From Cordia subcordata (taxonomy: Eukaryota; Streptophyta; Magnoliopsida; Boraginales; Cordiaceae): a stretch of 64,000 nt of DNA. Under the pieces are notes generated by a model. The model saw only the letters and a program-made list of their open reading frames with translations, had not been told where the DNA came from and searched no databases. Location: the NCBI GenBank assembly GCA_028554755.1, contig JAPTOF010000051.1, positions 50,965 through 114,964 on the forward strand, written 5' to 3'. Shown here piece by piece: positions 22,093-32,537 of the stretch. The position numbers and the translations under genes were made by a program. Every line of letters begins with the position of its first letter. Within the stretch, counting starts at the first letter, position 1.

Positions 22093-23383
22093 TTATTCGC
22101 CCATCCCACTCGATTTCTCGATGTCAAAGGCAAGCAACACGGCTTTGACCATGATGTCTCCGAGAATCGTCACCTCCCTACCCTGGGCGCTCTGCATTCC
22201 GCCCCAGCAGTAGCCTTCCTGGTCCTCGCCCTCCACTTCTCCATAGTTGAGGTACGGGCCCGGGATGGTAAGAGTGTGCTGCGTGCCCGGGATCTTGAGA
22301 TGGAGGTTAGGCAGGGAGTCGGCGAATGCGCATGGGAAGCTGAAGCTATTGGACAGACGAGGATCGACGCGCATGCCGGGGATGGTGAACCAGTACATAC
22401 TGGCCAACGGATCAGGGAGGAACATGAGCGTGGTGCCCGTGTCGACAGTAGCATTGAAGGGGTACTTGTACCATGTTTTCTCTCGGCTGCCGTCGAATGC
22501 GTAGAGGCCGAATTCGATATCCCAGTGAGGGCTATCGGCGTTGGACTGCATCCAAGTAAAGTTGTCGGTGGCGAGACTGTCTTCCAGGTACCCGAAGTCA
22601 AATCGCCCAGAAGCGTTGCGCCTGACGTCGACCGTGATGACGGGCTCCGCGAGGTACGGCCTTATTTGGTCCAGAATCGAGGGCGACTTGGGAGTGATGG
22701 AGTTGGGCAGTCTCTTGGCCAGCCCCATGATGCCGCTGAGATCAGTCTCTTCCTCGAAGCGCTGCGCGACGGACTCGGCGCTCTGGACAGTGATGTTCTC
22801 GAAGGTGAACGCACCCATGCGCAGAGTATCGCGGTAGACGATGCCCCGTGCAGCTGTGCCGTCCACATAGCTCACCTCCCACTCGGTACCATCGACGCCC
22901 TCCGAAGTGTCCGACTCCCCAGGCTCGTATTGTGGCGCCCAAGGCCCGTCCTGGTTGTAGTAGTACTCCGTGTCGGAGGACTGCACCCAGAAGTCAGACG
23001 AAGCGGTGTCGATGGCGATCTTCACTGTCTGGGGCGGATTGCCGATTTCCATGTCCGCAATGTAGAGGTCGTCGTTGTTGAGAGGCTCCACGTCTACGCG
23101 ACCATCTGCCAATTTGCGTTAGTAACAGTTATTTCACGCAAGCACACTAGAGCTGAGTAGGGATCTTGCCGTCATCTTTGAGTGAGAAGGCTGAGATGGC
23201 ACTCTCCGGGACACCTTTGCCCCATTTCTTGTGAGCGGCAGCCCAGTCGCGAATGTAGTCGCGAGCGCGTGGCTTCTCTGACACAGACAATGTGAAGCTC
23301 TTGTTCGGATCCCGCTTCTTGTGCTCCGAGGCGAGGACGGTTGACGCGCCCGCAACGGAAGCGATGATGAGAAAGGCTCGCAT
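22093..23383 (-). CDS. Secreted pepsin-like aspartic protease
   Basis: Exons 23383-23170 and 23105-22093 give 408 residues. The start is the ATG at 23383, which begins a signal peptide (MRAFLIIASVAGASTVLAS). A propeptide rich in Lys and Arg follows to about residue 75. Mature-enzyme marks are the substrate-binding start DLYIADMEIGNPPQ, the first catalytic motif IDTASSDFWVQ (DTA instead of the usual DTG), the flap Tyr in EVSYVDGTAARG, and the second catalytic motif VDTGTTLMFLP. It is an A1-family endopeptidase, probably extracellular or vacuolar. The only intron that keeps frame uses a GC donor (GCAAGA) with a strong branch site TTACTAACG and acceptor GGCAG (64 nt); a GT donor nearby would create a stop. 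The Ala in the first motif is conservative, so activity is likely. Confidence 0.87.
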
Positions 23384-24113
23384 GGTGAATGTCCGTGTCA
23401 AAATTAGAGCTTGGTCGAGAACGAGTGAGAAGGTTGAGAAAAGAGATCCTGATGGACGGTCAAGTGAATGGGTCTATTGGAAGCTCAGGGCAGATCAAGC
23501 GGAGGGTGAGGTGAGGTAGAGCTTTTCAGGCCTAGGAACTGGGGCAACGAGCTGAGCCAGAAATGAAGTAAGTGGACGAGACGGTATCGCAAGATGAAAC
23601 AGGTCGGTCAGAGATCAAGGCGCTATAGTGCTGTAGCACCTCAGTTCCCTGTGAGTTGGTAGCAGCCATCCGCAAGAAGAAAAGGGGCTGCGTGTATACG
23701 TGCATGCCTGATGCTGGGAGCCGTGCAGCGTATGAATCACAGACAGTCCTTAGCATCCTTGGTATCTCCCCCAACCATACAAAACACACCATTGTGCGAG
23801 CTTCGGAGACAGGCGGCTTGATGCAGTGCGCTTCAACGCCGTGGCATCCCATCTTGTCTGTGTCTTCTGTATCACCAGGTCTCGGGACGCATCGCTTTGT
23901 ACCGCTCGAAGACTAAACACGTCGCCTCGCTTCACCCAAACGAAGACGGGCACCGTGTTTTGCAGGTGGGCCGCAAGGTTGGATGTCAATCGTTGCACGA
24001 AAAGTTATAAAGGAACGGTCTCGTGAAGCTGTAAATCAGGCTTTTTGGCCGCCACGTCTCTATGTGGCCTCTAAGTAGGTAGGTATGAATGTGACCAGTG
24101 CCCAAGTATCAAA
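23384..24113. other. Intergenic region, protease promoter
   Basis: 730 bp between the LHS1 stop and the protease start, both on the minus strand. Short frames only. A TAAGTAGGTAGGTATG string lies at about 24073. No gene seen. Confidence 0.5.
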
Positions 24114-27100
24114 TCATAGCTCATCATGCTCATGCTGCTCACGCTCCTGCGCCTGCTCCTTCTGAGCTTCTTGCTCCTTCACCTGCTCTTCGACCTTCTT
24201 CCAATCATCGTCAGTCATGCCCGAGATCATGTCTTCCAGTTCTTCGGGAGTGAAAGATCGATCTCCTACCTTGATCGTCTTTTGTGACGGGTCGGCGCTG
24301 TCCGTCTTGCTGCTGCTAGCCTTCTTCTTGTCCTTTTTGGCCTTCTTATTTTTGTCCTCGAAGTTCTTCACACCCTTCAAGCTGAGGTCTTTGCCAACCT
24401 GCTCGATCTTCTGCAGCTTAGACTGCAGGTCCTTCACAAGAAGAACGGGGTCAGCGGTGATGGGCAAAGCATCTTGCTTGGGTTCCATCTCCTGGATCCA
24501 CTCGTTCGCCGAGGTCGTAATCTTTTCCAGCTCATCGAGATCCTCGTGCTTGTACAGAGGAGGCACGGGTCCGCGTTCCTCGATCACGTCCTCCATGGTG
24601 TTTCCCGAGGCGTCGTCTTCGACATCTTCAAAATCGCCATCTGGCATCTCCGCAGATTCAGCTGATTTTGCCGAATTTGAAGCGTGCCATTCCTCGTAAT
24701 CGTTGATGTGCTTGCGGGTGAGGTCAACGAACTCAACCGTCTTCTGCACCGTCTCTTTGAGCTTAGACAGGAGCTCCGGTCTCTTCTCAGCCTCGCTTGC
24801 CCGTTTCTGGACAGGGCTAGCCAGCTCGTGAAGCTCCTTTTGTTTTGCTCTGCATTCTTCTTTGCTGGCTTCGATGCCGTCGCCATACAGCCACTCACTG
24901 ATGTCATTGCTCTTCTCGCTTAGTGCTGTTCGCTCATCTTGGGTCGAGGCGGCGACGAACGCTTCATCCTCGAGAAGGTCGCGAACCTTGTATGTGTAGG
25001 CTTCGAGCTGGTTGAGGGCTTCCTCTCTCTGCAACCGAGCCTTGTCTGATGCCGCGAAGGCCTTTAGACGATCTTTGGTTGCCGCCAGCTGTGTTGAGGA
25101 AAGCTCAGCTGTCCCTAGCTTCTGCTTAACAAACCCCACGGGAATCGAGACGAGCTCGAGTTTCTTTGCGTCGGCCTTGAGCTCCTCCACTGAGCCCGAG
25201 GGGTCTGCAGCGGCATCGTCGACAGCTGGAGATTCAGAGGTCTCGGCATCAGCACCCGAGGATGCCTCCGGTTCATCGGTAGAACCATCGGCTGAGCCCA
25301 CTGTCCCCGCATCGACAGCCTCTTCGCCTTCGCCGAGGGGCTCTTGATCCTTTTTCCCAAACCCAAACAGATTCTTGACGCCATCCATCAAGCCTTCCTT
25401 GACCTCCGCTTCGCATTCGACCGCGGCCTTGACGATTTCAACTTCTCCGTTATCACCATTGAGCTGAGCGCCAACACGGAAGAAAATGCCAGAGTCCACG
25501 CAAGAGGGGAACCTCTCTCTTAAAGACGCCAAGCTGGTAGTGAGGTTTGTAGTGGCGACGGACGTGATATCCTTGGCGGAGGACCCAACTTGCTGATAAA
25601 AGGAAACAGTGAAGTCTTCTTCCTCTACAAAGGCGAATTCCTTCGCAGGACCGCCCATTGGAGATATCGGTGTCCACAGGCGCTGGTTCTGCTCTTTGCC
25701 ACCTTTGCCAGTCCATTTCATCATAATTGGGTATGATGAGCCCTCAGAGATGCGAATTTCCTTGACTCGGAAGCTGGGGCTAAGCTCAGCCGCGCGGAAG
25801 CCTGCACCAAATACGGCGGCTTCGTCTGAGTTCACGTTCGAGCGGAGCTTCTCAGAGGAGCCAACAATGGCCTCCAGAGCCTTTTGAACGAAAGGTGTCC
25901 TCGAGGCACCGCCGTGCAGGATGACGGAGTCAACATCGGCAATGTCAAGCCCAGACATCTGCAGCGCATCAGAGATGGTAGTACTGACTCGAGCTGCGTG
26001 TCCTTCAGCCATGATCTCGAACTCGGCCCTCGTGATCTTGTATTTAAAGTCAACGTCCTCGTAGAGACTCTCGAAGCTCGCGGCTGTGTTCTGGTTGGCA
26101 CTGAGCACATGACGAATTCGCTCAGCCTCCTTGGTCAACTTCGCTACAGCTCGCCCATGTGCCTTCACACCCTCTGCAGTGGCAGAGATCTTCTGAGCGG
26201 CCTTTGACTGAACAAATTGAGACACCATGTCATCAACGATGAGACTGTTGAGCGCATCGCCGCCAAGTGTGCGATCCCAGCCGCTGCCTAGAAGCTGAAC
26301 CTCCTGAATCGTCTTGTTGAACTTGCCAACGTCCTTTACATTTCGGCTCTGGAACTTCACGACAGAAGCTTTTGTAGAACCAGCGCCCATATCGAAGACC
26401 ATATGATACTCCGGTTTAGCGCCCTCATTCACATTTGGGAACTGTCGGCTAGTTGCGTAGTTCAGACCAACCGCCAAACCATCACTGACCAAGCTGAGAA
26501 CCCTGAGGCCTGCCAGCTCTGCTGCCATCTGTACTGCTCGCTTCTCCTCTGTGGTGTAGAAAGACGGCACCGTCAGGACGATAGATTTGACTGTCGAGCC
26601 TTCACCAGCCGCTAATTCGGCGTTCTTCTGGATGCTCTGTAGCTCCATGGCGAGCAGTTCCTCCACCAGCCAAACGCCCTCGTTCTCTGAAACAGCATTG
26701 CTCTTGAACGCCGCTGTATTGCGATCGGAGTGTGGCTGAAGCCGCAAAGCAGGGTGGCGGGCAGCATATTCTTGCACGACGGGGTCCTCGACAGTAAGAC
26801 CGAGGAGAGTCTTGAGGTTGGGGTAGACTTCAGCGGGGAATCGGGCGGCGAGGGCCATGGCATCGGAGCCGTAGAGTCGTTCGGGGTATTCGCCATCTTG
26901 GAGTTCGGAGCGCGAGGGCTTGAAAGCCACGGCGGCTGTCTCTTTCCTCCGAGAGTCCTTCGTCAGGACAATGTCAAGTGGGATGCCGGGCTTCACCAGT
27001 GCTGCTTTGATGTACTCGGTGCCAAGGTCTACTCCCAACACGGCTGACACAGCGAAGACCTGTGCGGGCAGGAAGAACACACAGCCGAGGAGTATCGACA

Positions 27101-27131
27101 GCGGTGACGCTCTCGAGGATCTGCGTGCCAT
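24114..27131 (-). CDS. LHS1: ER lumenal Hsp70-like chaperone (Lhs1/HYOU1, GRP170)
   Basis: A single exon of 1,005 residues. I chose the ATG at 27131 because it begins an ER signal peptide (MARRSSRASPLSILLGCVFF) just before the ATPase domain; the frame stays open 47 codons further upstream but without support. The Hsp70 nucleotide-binding domain shows VLGVDLGTEYIKAALVKPG, VFDMGAGSTKASVVKF and ILHGGASRTPFVQKALE. A substrate-binding region follows, with a long acidic insertion (residues ~595-655) and a helical lid. The protein ends HEHDEL, an HDEL ER-retention signal. In yeast, Lhs1 is a nucleotide exchange factor for BiP/Kar2 and a holdase in protein translocation and folding. The length is close to animal HYOU1 (~1,000) and longer than yeast Lhs1 (881). 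A TGACGTGG site lies upstream. Confidence 0.96.
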   Translation of the reverse strand: MARRSSRASPLSILLGCVFFLPAQVFAVSAVLGVDLGTEYIKAALVKPGIPLDIVLTKDSRRKETAAVAFKPSRSELQDGEYPERLYGSDAMALAARFPAEVYPNLKTLLGLTVEDPVVQEYAARHPALRLQPHSDRNTAAFKSNAVSENEGVWLVEELLAMELQSIQKNAELAAGEGSTVKSIVLTVPSFYTTEEKRAVQMAAELAGLRVLSLVSDGLAVGLNYATSRQFPNVNEGAKPEYHMVFDMGAGSTKASVVKFQSRNVKDVGKFNKTIQEVQLLGSGWDRTLGGDALNSLIVDDMVSQFVQSKAAQKISATAEGVKAHGRAVAKLTKEAERIRHVLSANQNTAASFESLYEDVDFKYKITRAEFEIMAEGHAARVSTTISDALQMSGLDIADVDSVILHGGASRTPFVQKALEAIVGSSEKLRSNVNSDEAAVFGAGFRAAELSPSFRVKEIRISEGSSYPIMMKWTGKGGKEQNQRLWTPISPMGGPAKEFAFVEEEDFTVSFYQQVGSSAKDITSVATTNLTTSLASLRERFPSCVDSGIFFRVGAQLNGDNGEVEIVKAAVECEAEVKEGLMDGVKNLFGFGKKDQEPLGEGEEAVDAGTVGSADGSTDEPEASSGADAETSESPAVDDAAADPSGSVEELKADAKKLELVSIPVGFVKQKLGTAELSSTQLAATKDRLKAFAASDKARLQREEALNQLEAYTYKVRDLLEDEAFVAASTQDERTALSEKSNDISEWLYGDGIEASKEECRAKQKELHELASPVQKRASEAEKRPELLSKLKETVQKTVEFVDLTRKHINDYEEWHASNSAKSAESAEMPDGDFEDVEDDASGNTMEDVIEERGPVPPLYKHEDLDELEKITTSANEWIQEMEPKQDALPITADPVLLVKDLQSKLQKIEQVGKDLSLKGVKNFEDKNKKAKKDKKKASSSKTDSADPSQKTIKVGDRSFTPEELEDMISGMTDDDWKKVEEQVKEQEAQKEQAQEREQHEHDEL

Positions 27132-27704
27132 TGCGACAGGAAGGAAAGGTGCGCCGCGAGCGCGGTCAGTGGACAAGCACGTATTTATTCGAAGTGTAAG
27201 AGAGTCCAGGAAAATGCTGGATGATTGCAAAAAGAGACAGAGTAAGAGCAGAGAGAAAGATGCTCCACTCAAAGGTCGCTCGGAAATGTTGGAGACCGTG
27301 ATGCTGCCATCAAAGCGTCGGTGTCAGGTTTGAGAATCGGGCGGTCAGGGTTGGCGGCGTTCGAAAAGGACAAGTTGTAAATTCCAGGGTGCAGTGGCAT
27401 GCACTTGCTCTGACGTGGTAGGCGGTACCTGACCGTTTGCTCGCGTGCAGGTACCCCAGCAGGTACCGCATGTACCGGCTAAGCCTCACTTGGTGGGGCT
27501 AGCGCCACAGTAAACAGCAGGTTAGCCCCTGAACTCCTTTTCTACTGATACAGGTATACGACAAAACCGTGTATTGAGAATCGTGTATCCGTAATGTTTA
27601 ACAATCGCAAGTGCGCCAGAGTGTACTCTGAAATGACTCATCTAGTCCTTGAAGAAGCATCCTTTCCCCGTCCTCGACACCTGCATCCACCTCTCGGACC
27701 GCAC
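27132..27704. other. Intergenic region, LHS1 promoter
   Basis: 573 bp between the sugar-porter stop and the LHS1 start (both minus strand). It contains repeated GGTACC/GGTACCG strings near 27427, 27452 and 27470, plus the TGACGTGG site described next. No coding potential was seen. Confidence 0.5.
27411..27418 (+). promoter_or_regulatory. TGACGTGG, candidate unfolded-protein-response site
   Basis: The octamer lies about 280 bp upstream of the LHS1 start codon. TGACGTGG is the core bound by XBP1 in animals, and the fungal bZIP factor Hac1/HacA binds related ACGT-core elements. LHS1 is a UPR target in yeast, so the site makes sense here. A single octamer may still be chance. Confidence 0.35.
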
Positions 27705-29419
27705 CTAAGCGTCTCCCTTCACCTGGATACCGACGCCGCGTCCCGCAATGACCTCCGTCTTCTGCTTGCTGCGTTTCACGGGTTTGGGGTCGTTGAAGAT
27801 CTCGTCAATCTCTTCCAAGGTGCGGCCCTTGGTCTCGACACAAGAGAGCCACATGAGTCCGTTGTGGATGAAGTGTAGGATCAGGAAGATCGTGTAAGTT
27901 TTCCATCCGATTTGATTCAACGAAACCGATGTGCCATACGTGTTGATGTAGCTGGAGAGTCCAGTGAGCAAGCCCTTGACACCCATGCCCTTGGCGCGAA
28001 TCTCGTTGTTGAGGATCTCCGCGGGGTAGAGGGCTTGCAGCGGCGTCCAACAGAATCCCCAGAAAATGCCGTAAGTGAAGATCATGGCGATGAAAGCGTA
28101 TCCCTGAGACTTGGGAATAGCACCATCTTCATAAGTCTCAGCCCTAGCCGCCAGAACATTGATTGGAATGTACACCAGTCCTGTGAGGAAGGTTCCCCAC
28201 AAGAACAGAGGCCGGCGACCAAAGCGATCGACGAAGAAGGAGCCGAAAAGGCCGGCGATGAAGGAGATGATAGTGTTGATGCCGTTAAGCAGCAACTGGC
28301 GCCTGGAATCCGTGACTCCGATACCCTGTACCATGGCCGGAAGGTAGTACGAGATAACGGAGCCACCAATGAAGTTGGCAAAGACCGCTACAAGCATCAG
28401 CAGCCACATGCGAAGTCGGTTGGGTCGGTTGTTGACGAGGATCTTGTAATTCCAATTCTTGTTAGCAACTTCCTGCTCGGCTTCTAGTGATTCCTGCATC
28501 TCCTGAATTTCGAGCTTCACGAGGGCCGAATCGGCGTTTCGATTGCCGTGGTACTTGATGAGGATGTTCTTGGCCCTCTCCGTTTGCCCTTGCGCCCATA
28601 ACCAGCGTGGGCTTTCTGGCAGCAGGAACCACACTAAGCAGACGACGATGCTGGGGAAGACAAGTTGGATGATATAAGGGATCCTCCAGCTCCAGTCGTT
28701 GGTGATGTAGTTTGTGCCATAGCAAGACCACGAAGCAACTGAACATCCGGTTAGTCATGTTGCAGAATAGTCAATCATGAGACTTCAAACATACTGTTAG
28801 CGCCAATGTTCCATCCAAGAACGTTGTAGAGTCCACCAGCTAGTCCACGCCAGGTAGGATATGACATTTCGACCAGGAATACAGCTGCTGTAGTGGCACA
28901 CATAGGGTTGCCAAAGCCGACAATGAACCGACCGATCATAAACTGGGGAAGATGATAGCTGCTCGCCTGCAATGCGGAGCCCAGGACGATGAAGGTGGCT
29001 CCAAAGAACATGCCCGCCCTCCGGCCCCAGCGATCCATGATATAGCCACAGCCAAGACTGCCTAGGATGCTCCCAGCCGTATAGATTGAGAAGACAGCCC
29101 CATTCAGGTTGCCAGTCATACCGATCTTGAATCGGTCCTGAAAGGGGTCCATGGCGTTGATGGCACTCATGACTGACCCGTCGTAGCCGTTCATGATACC
29201 ATTGAGAACACACAAAGCCATCATCGCGTACAGCTTCAGCTGGGTCGCTGACTTATAATTGGGCGCATCCTTGGCAATAGCATCTGCGAGAGCCACGGAT
29301 TCCACGGCTAGTTGCTTTGTGCCGAGGCGATTAACCAGGTCGGGCTTCCCAAGGTCGTCCACCGCCGTGGTGGTCGCTTCGATGCCATCCTCGCGGGCAT
29401 CGCTGGCAGTCTTCTTCAT
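27705..29419 (-). CDS. MFS sugar porter
   Basis: Exons 29419-28795 and 28738-27705 (56-nt intron, GTATGT, branch GACTAACC, acceptor TTCAG) give 552 residues, normal for the family. Twelve membrane helices are expected. Sugar-porter signatures present are MNGYDGSVMSAINAM in helix 1, MDRWGRRAG in loop 2-3, PESPRWLWAQGQTERA after helix 6, VDRFGRRPLFLWG in loop 8-9, and the end signature VETKGRTLEEIDEIF. The protein imports a sugar, or a related polyol or disaccharide, across the plasma membrane with protons. The N-terminal region looks like the lactose/hexose permease branch of filamentous fungi, but the substrate is not decidable from sequence. This is the last intact gene before the AT-rich block, and its start codon lies ~700 bp from it. 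Confidence 0.93.
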
Positions 29420-30119
29420 GGTCTCGGGGTGACTAACGGGCTCCGGCTGGTGAAAACTGACTTGCTTTTGGTTGGATGGCTCGAGGAGCGCCTCGCGGTA
29501 CAGGATCGTGGGCTTGACTATCGAGCCACCAGGCTACAGACGCTACTTATAGACCGCTTCTCCTCTCTGAGGGGAGGATACTGGCGTTGTTGCACCCATC
29601 CAACAACATGCGCGTCCATATATTCCCGCTCTCTTGTCCAGCCAACGGGTCATCCAAACCGCTGGGCCTACTAACCGGCACCATGAAATCCCAAGCACCA
29701 CCCGGAATAGCGGCTGTCGAAGTCCGGAGCAACATCGAATTGTGGATTTCCCACCAAGGGAAAGTGAGGCAACATACCATGGCGCGCGGGGTATGCAGGA
29801 ATAACCTTAATAGCCGGCACGAGCCTAAACCGGGGGGACGGTTAGTTGGTGGCCATCATACCCAATGCCGAAGTAATGTCAACTCTTGCCGACTCGTGAT
29901 GCTTAGTAACTCCCAGTTTGAACGAGCGCCATTGACCACTTCTTAGCTGCTCGAGATAAAGGCAAGCCAGCTGCGGGGAGAGTCCGCCTGAGTGACGATA
30001 CCCTCGACTACATGTTGAGCCGTAGGCCAGCCAGGGAGCCATGCCCGGGCTTCGTAGCCGCGCCGCCTCCCAAGCGGTATGCTTACCATTTGAAAATACC
30101 TCGGTAAGAGCACTCAAGG
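29420..30119. other. Promoter region and left border of the AT-rich block
   Basis: 700 bp of normal base composition upstream of the sugar porter. Composition switches to nearly pure A+T within roughly 60 bp at about 30,120. No gene is seen; a 91-codon frame (29842-30117, minus) has no features. Confidence 0.5.
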
Positions 30120-30157
30120 GTATATTGATAGGTATAATAAGTTAAGAGATAAGGAGA

Positions 30158-30210
30158 TATAGATATAATGTTTAGGTTTAGTCTAACTATAAAGTAAGAA
30201 AAATAAATAC
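30158..30210 (+). repeat. Repeat family B, fragment at the left border
   Basis: TAATGTTTAGGTTTAGTCTA here matches TAATATTTAGGTCTAGTCTA at 45.53 kb. The homology runs ~50 bp before the sequence becomes too AT-rich to follow, so an element of this family may form the left edge of the block. Confidence 0.5.
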
Positions 30211-32371
30211 TAAGTTAATATAAGTTTTTTTATTTTTTAAAATTTATAAATAAAAATATTAAATAATATATTAAAAATATTTTCTTTTTATTTTTTTTTT
30301 AAAAAAAAATTTATTTATTATTTAATTTTAATTATTATTTTATTAATTATATAAATTAAAATATATAATTAAGTAATAATTTAAATTATTATTTTATTTA
30401 TATTTATAATTTAAAGATTTTTTTTTTAAATTTATTAAAATTAAAATAATAATTTTAATTATATAAAAATTATTTTAAAGTTTTAATTTTAATTTTAATA
30501 TATTATTAATTTTATTTTTAAATTATATTATTAAAATAAATATTTATAATTATAAATAATTAAAAAGATAATTTTTATTAATAAAATTTAATATTATTTA
30601 TTATATAGTAAATAAATTATTATAATAATATAATATTTTATTTAAAAATATATATATTATTATAAATTTTATATTATTTAATTATATTATATAATTATTT
30701 TAAAAAATTTAAATTAAAATAAAAATAAAATTATTAATAAAATAGTTTTTTTAAAAATAAATATATAATATAATTAAATAATATAAAAGTTTTATTTTTA
30801 TATTTTTAAAATAAAAAATTTATAAAATAATTAATATATATTATTTAAAAATAATTAAAATATTTAATAATACTTAAAATTATATAATTTTTTTAATTTT
30901 TATTTATATAATTTTTTTATATTTATTAATATATATAATATATTAATAAAAAGTTTTTTTTATAATTTATAATTTATAATTATAAAATATTTTTTTAATA
31001 ATAATAATTATTAAAATAATATAAAAATATTTTAAATATTATATTATTTAAATAATTTATATAATATATAATAAATAATATTAAATTTTATTAATAATAA
31101 TAATTAAAAAATATTTTTAATTATTAATAATTTTATTTTTATAATAATTTTAATAATATAATTTTAAAATTTAAATTAATAATATATTAAAATTAAAATT
31201 AAAAATTTAAAAATATTTATATAAATTAAATTATTATTTTAATTTTAAAAATTTAAAAAAAATATTTTAAAAAATAAAATTTAAATATAAATTAATTATA
31301 TAATATAAATTATATAATTAATAAAATAATATTTTAAATTATAAATTAATTATATAATATAATATATATAATTATTAAAATATTAATTAAAATTAATTAA
31401 TAATATAATAAATAAAATTTTAATTTTAATTTTTTTAAAAAATAATAATTTTTTATTAAAATTTTTTTATATATAATTTTAATTAAAATATATAATTTAT
31501 TATTTATAATTTAAAAATTAAAATATAAATATAAAAAAACTTTTAAAAATATTATTAAATAAAAATTAAACTTTAATATTATTATTATATTAAAAATAAT
31601 TATTTTAATATTATTATTAAATATTTAAAAATAATAATTTTAATTATAAAAATTATAATTTAAATAAGTTTAATTTAAGAACTTAAGTTATTATATATAT
31701 AAATAAATTAATAAAAATAATATTAAAAATTTAAATATAAAAATATAAAATAAATATATTAATTAATTATAATTTTATAAATAATTATACTTTATTATTA
31801 ATAATTAATTATTTTTATAAATTATAAAATAAAAATATTAATTTTATAGATTTTAAAGATAATATAAATAAATTTAATAATAATATTAATTAATATTATA
31901 TTAAATTTATAATTAATTTTTAATATTATATATATATATAAATATTATAATATATTAAAATACTTAAAAAAATAAAACTAATTAATAAATAATAAATTAA
32001 TTAATATAATAATTATTTATAATAAATTAATATTATATTATAATTTAATAATTATAATTATATTAAAAAGCTAATATATATAGTTATTTTATAATTAATA
32101 TATAGCTTTTAGATTAAAATAAAAATAAAGACTTATAATACTATATTAAGAAAATTAAATTATATAAATACTATAAAGATTAAGTATTATAAACTTTGTA
32201 ATAATTCATAATAGAATTTAATTAATAAAATACTTAAAAATAATAATAATATATATATATTAAGTTATTATAAGTATATTAAAAAAAACTAAAGACTATA
32301 AATAAATATTAATATATAATAATAAAATAAAAAAGAATAAGAAAAATACTTAAATAATAAAAATATTATAT

Positions 32372-32537
32372 ATAGCTAGGTAATAATATATAGAAGATAC
32401 TAGTTATAGCTATAGTCTAATTATATATATAGCCTTTATTATACTAGCTACTATTATTACTTTAATATACTTAATAGTAACTAGCTTAGAGAATATAAGC
32501 CTAATACTATTATAGTATAGACCCCTAATATACTATA
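32372..32537 (+). repeat. RIP-mutated copy of the 44.6-kb repeat
   Basis: It aligns almost without gaps to 44628-44796. In the first ~90 positions nearly every mismatch has C or G in the 44.6-kb copy and T or A here (GTAGCCGGG versus ATAGCTAGG, for example), with only a few transversions. Both ends keep ACCCCTAA(C/T)(G/A)TACTATA. Confidence 0.85.

Noticed and set aside
22069..23160. 363-codon plus-strand frame opposite the protease gene
   Set aside because: Same kind of coding shadow; the protease motifs on the other strand are unambiguous.
27131..27272. Upstream start of LHS1 adding 47 residues
   Set aside because: The downstream ATG begins a proper ER signal peptide directly before the Hsp70 domain; an extension would bury it.
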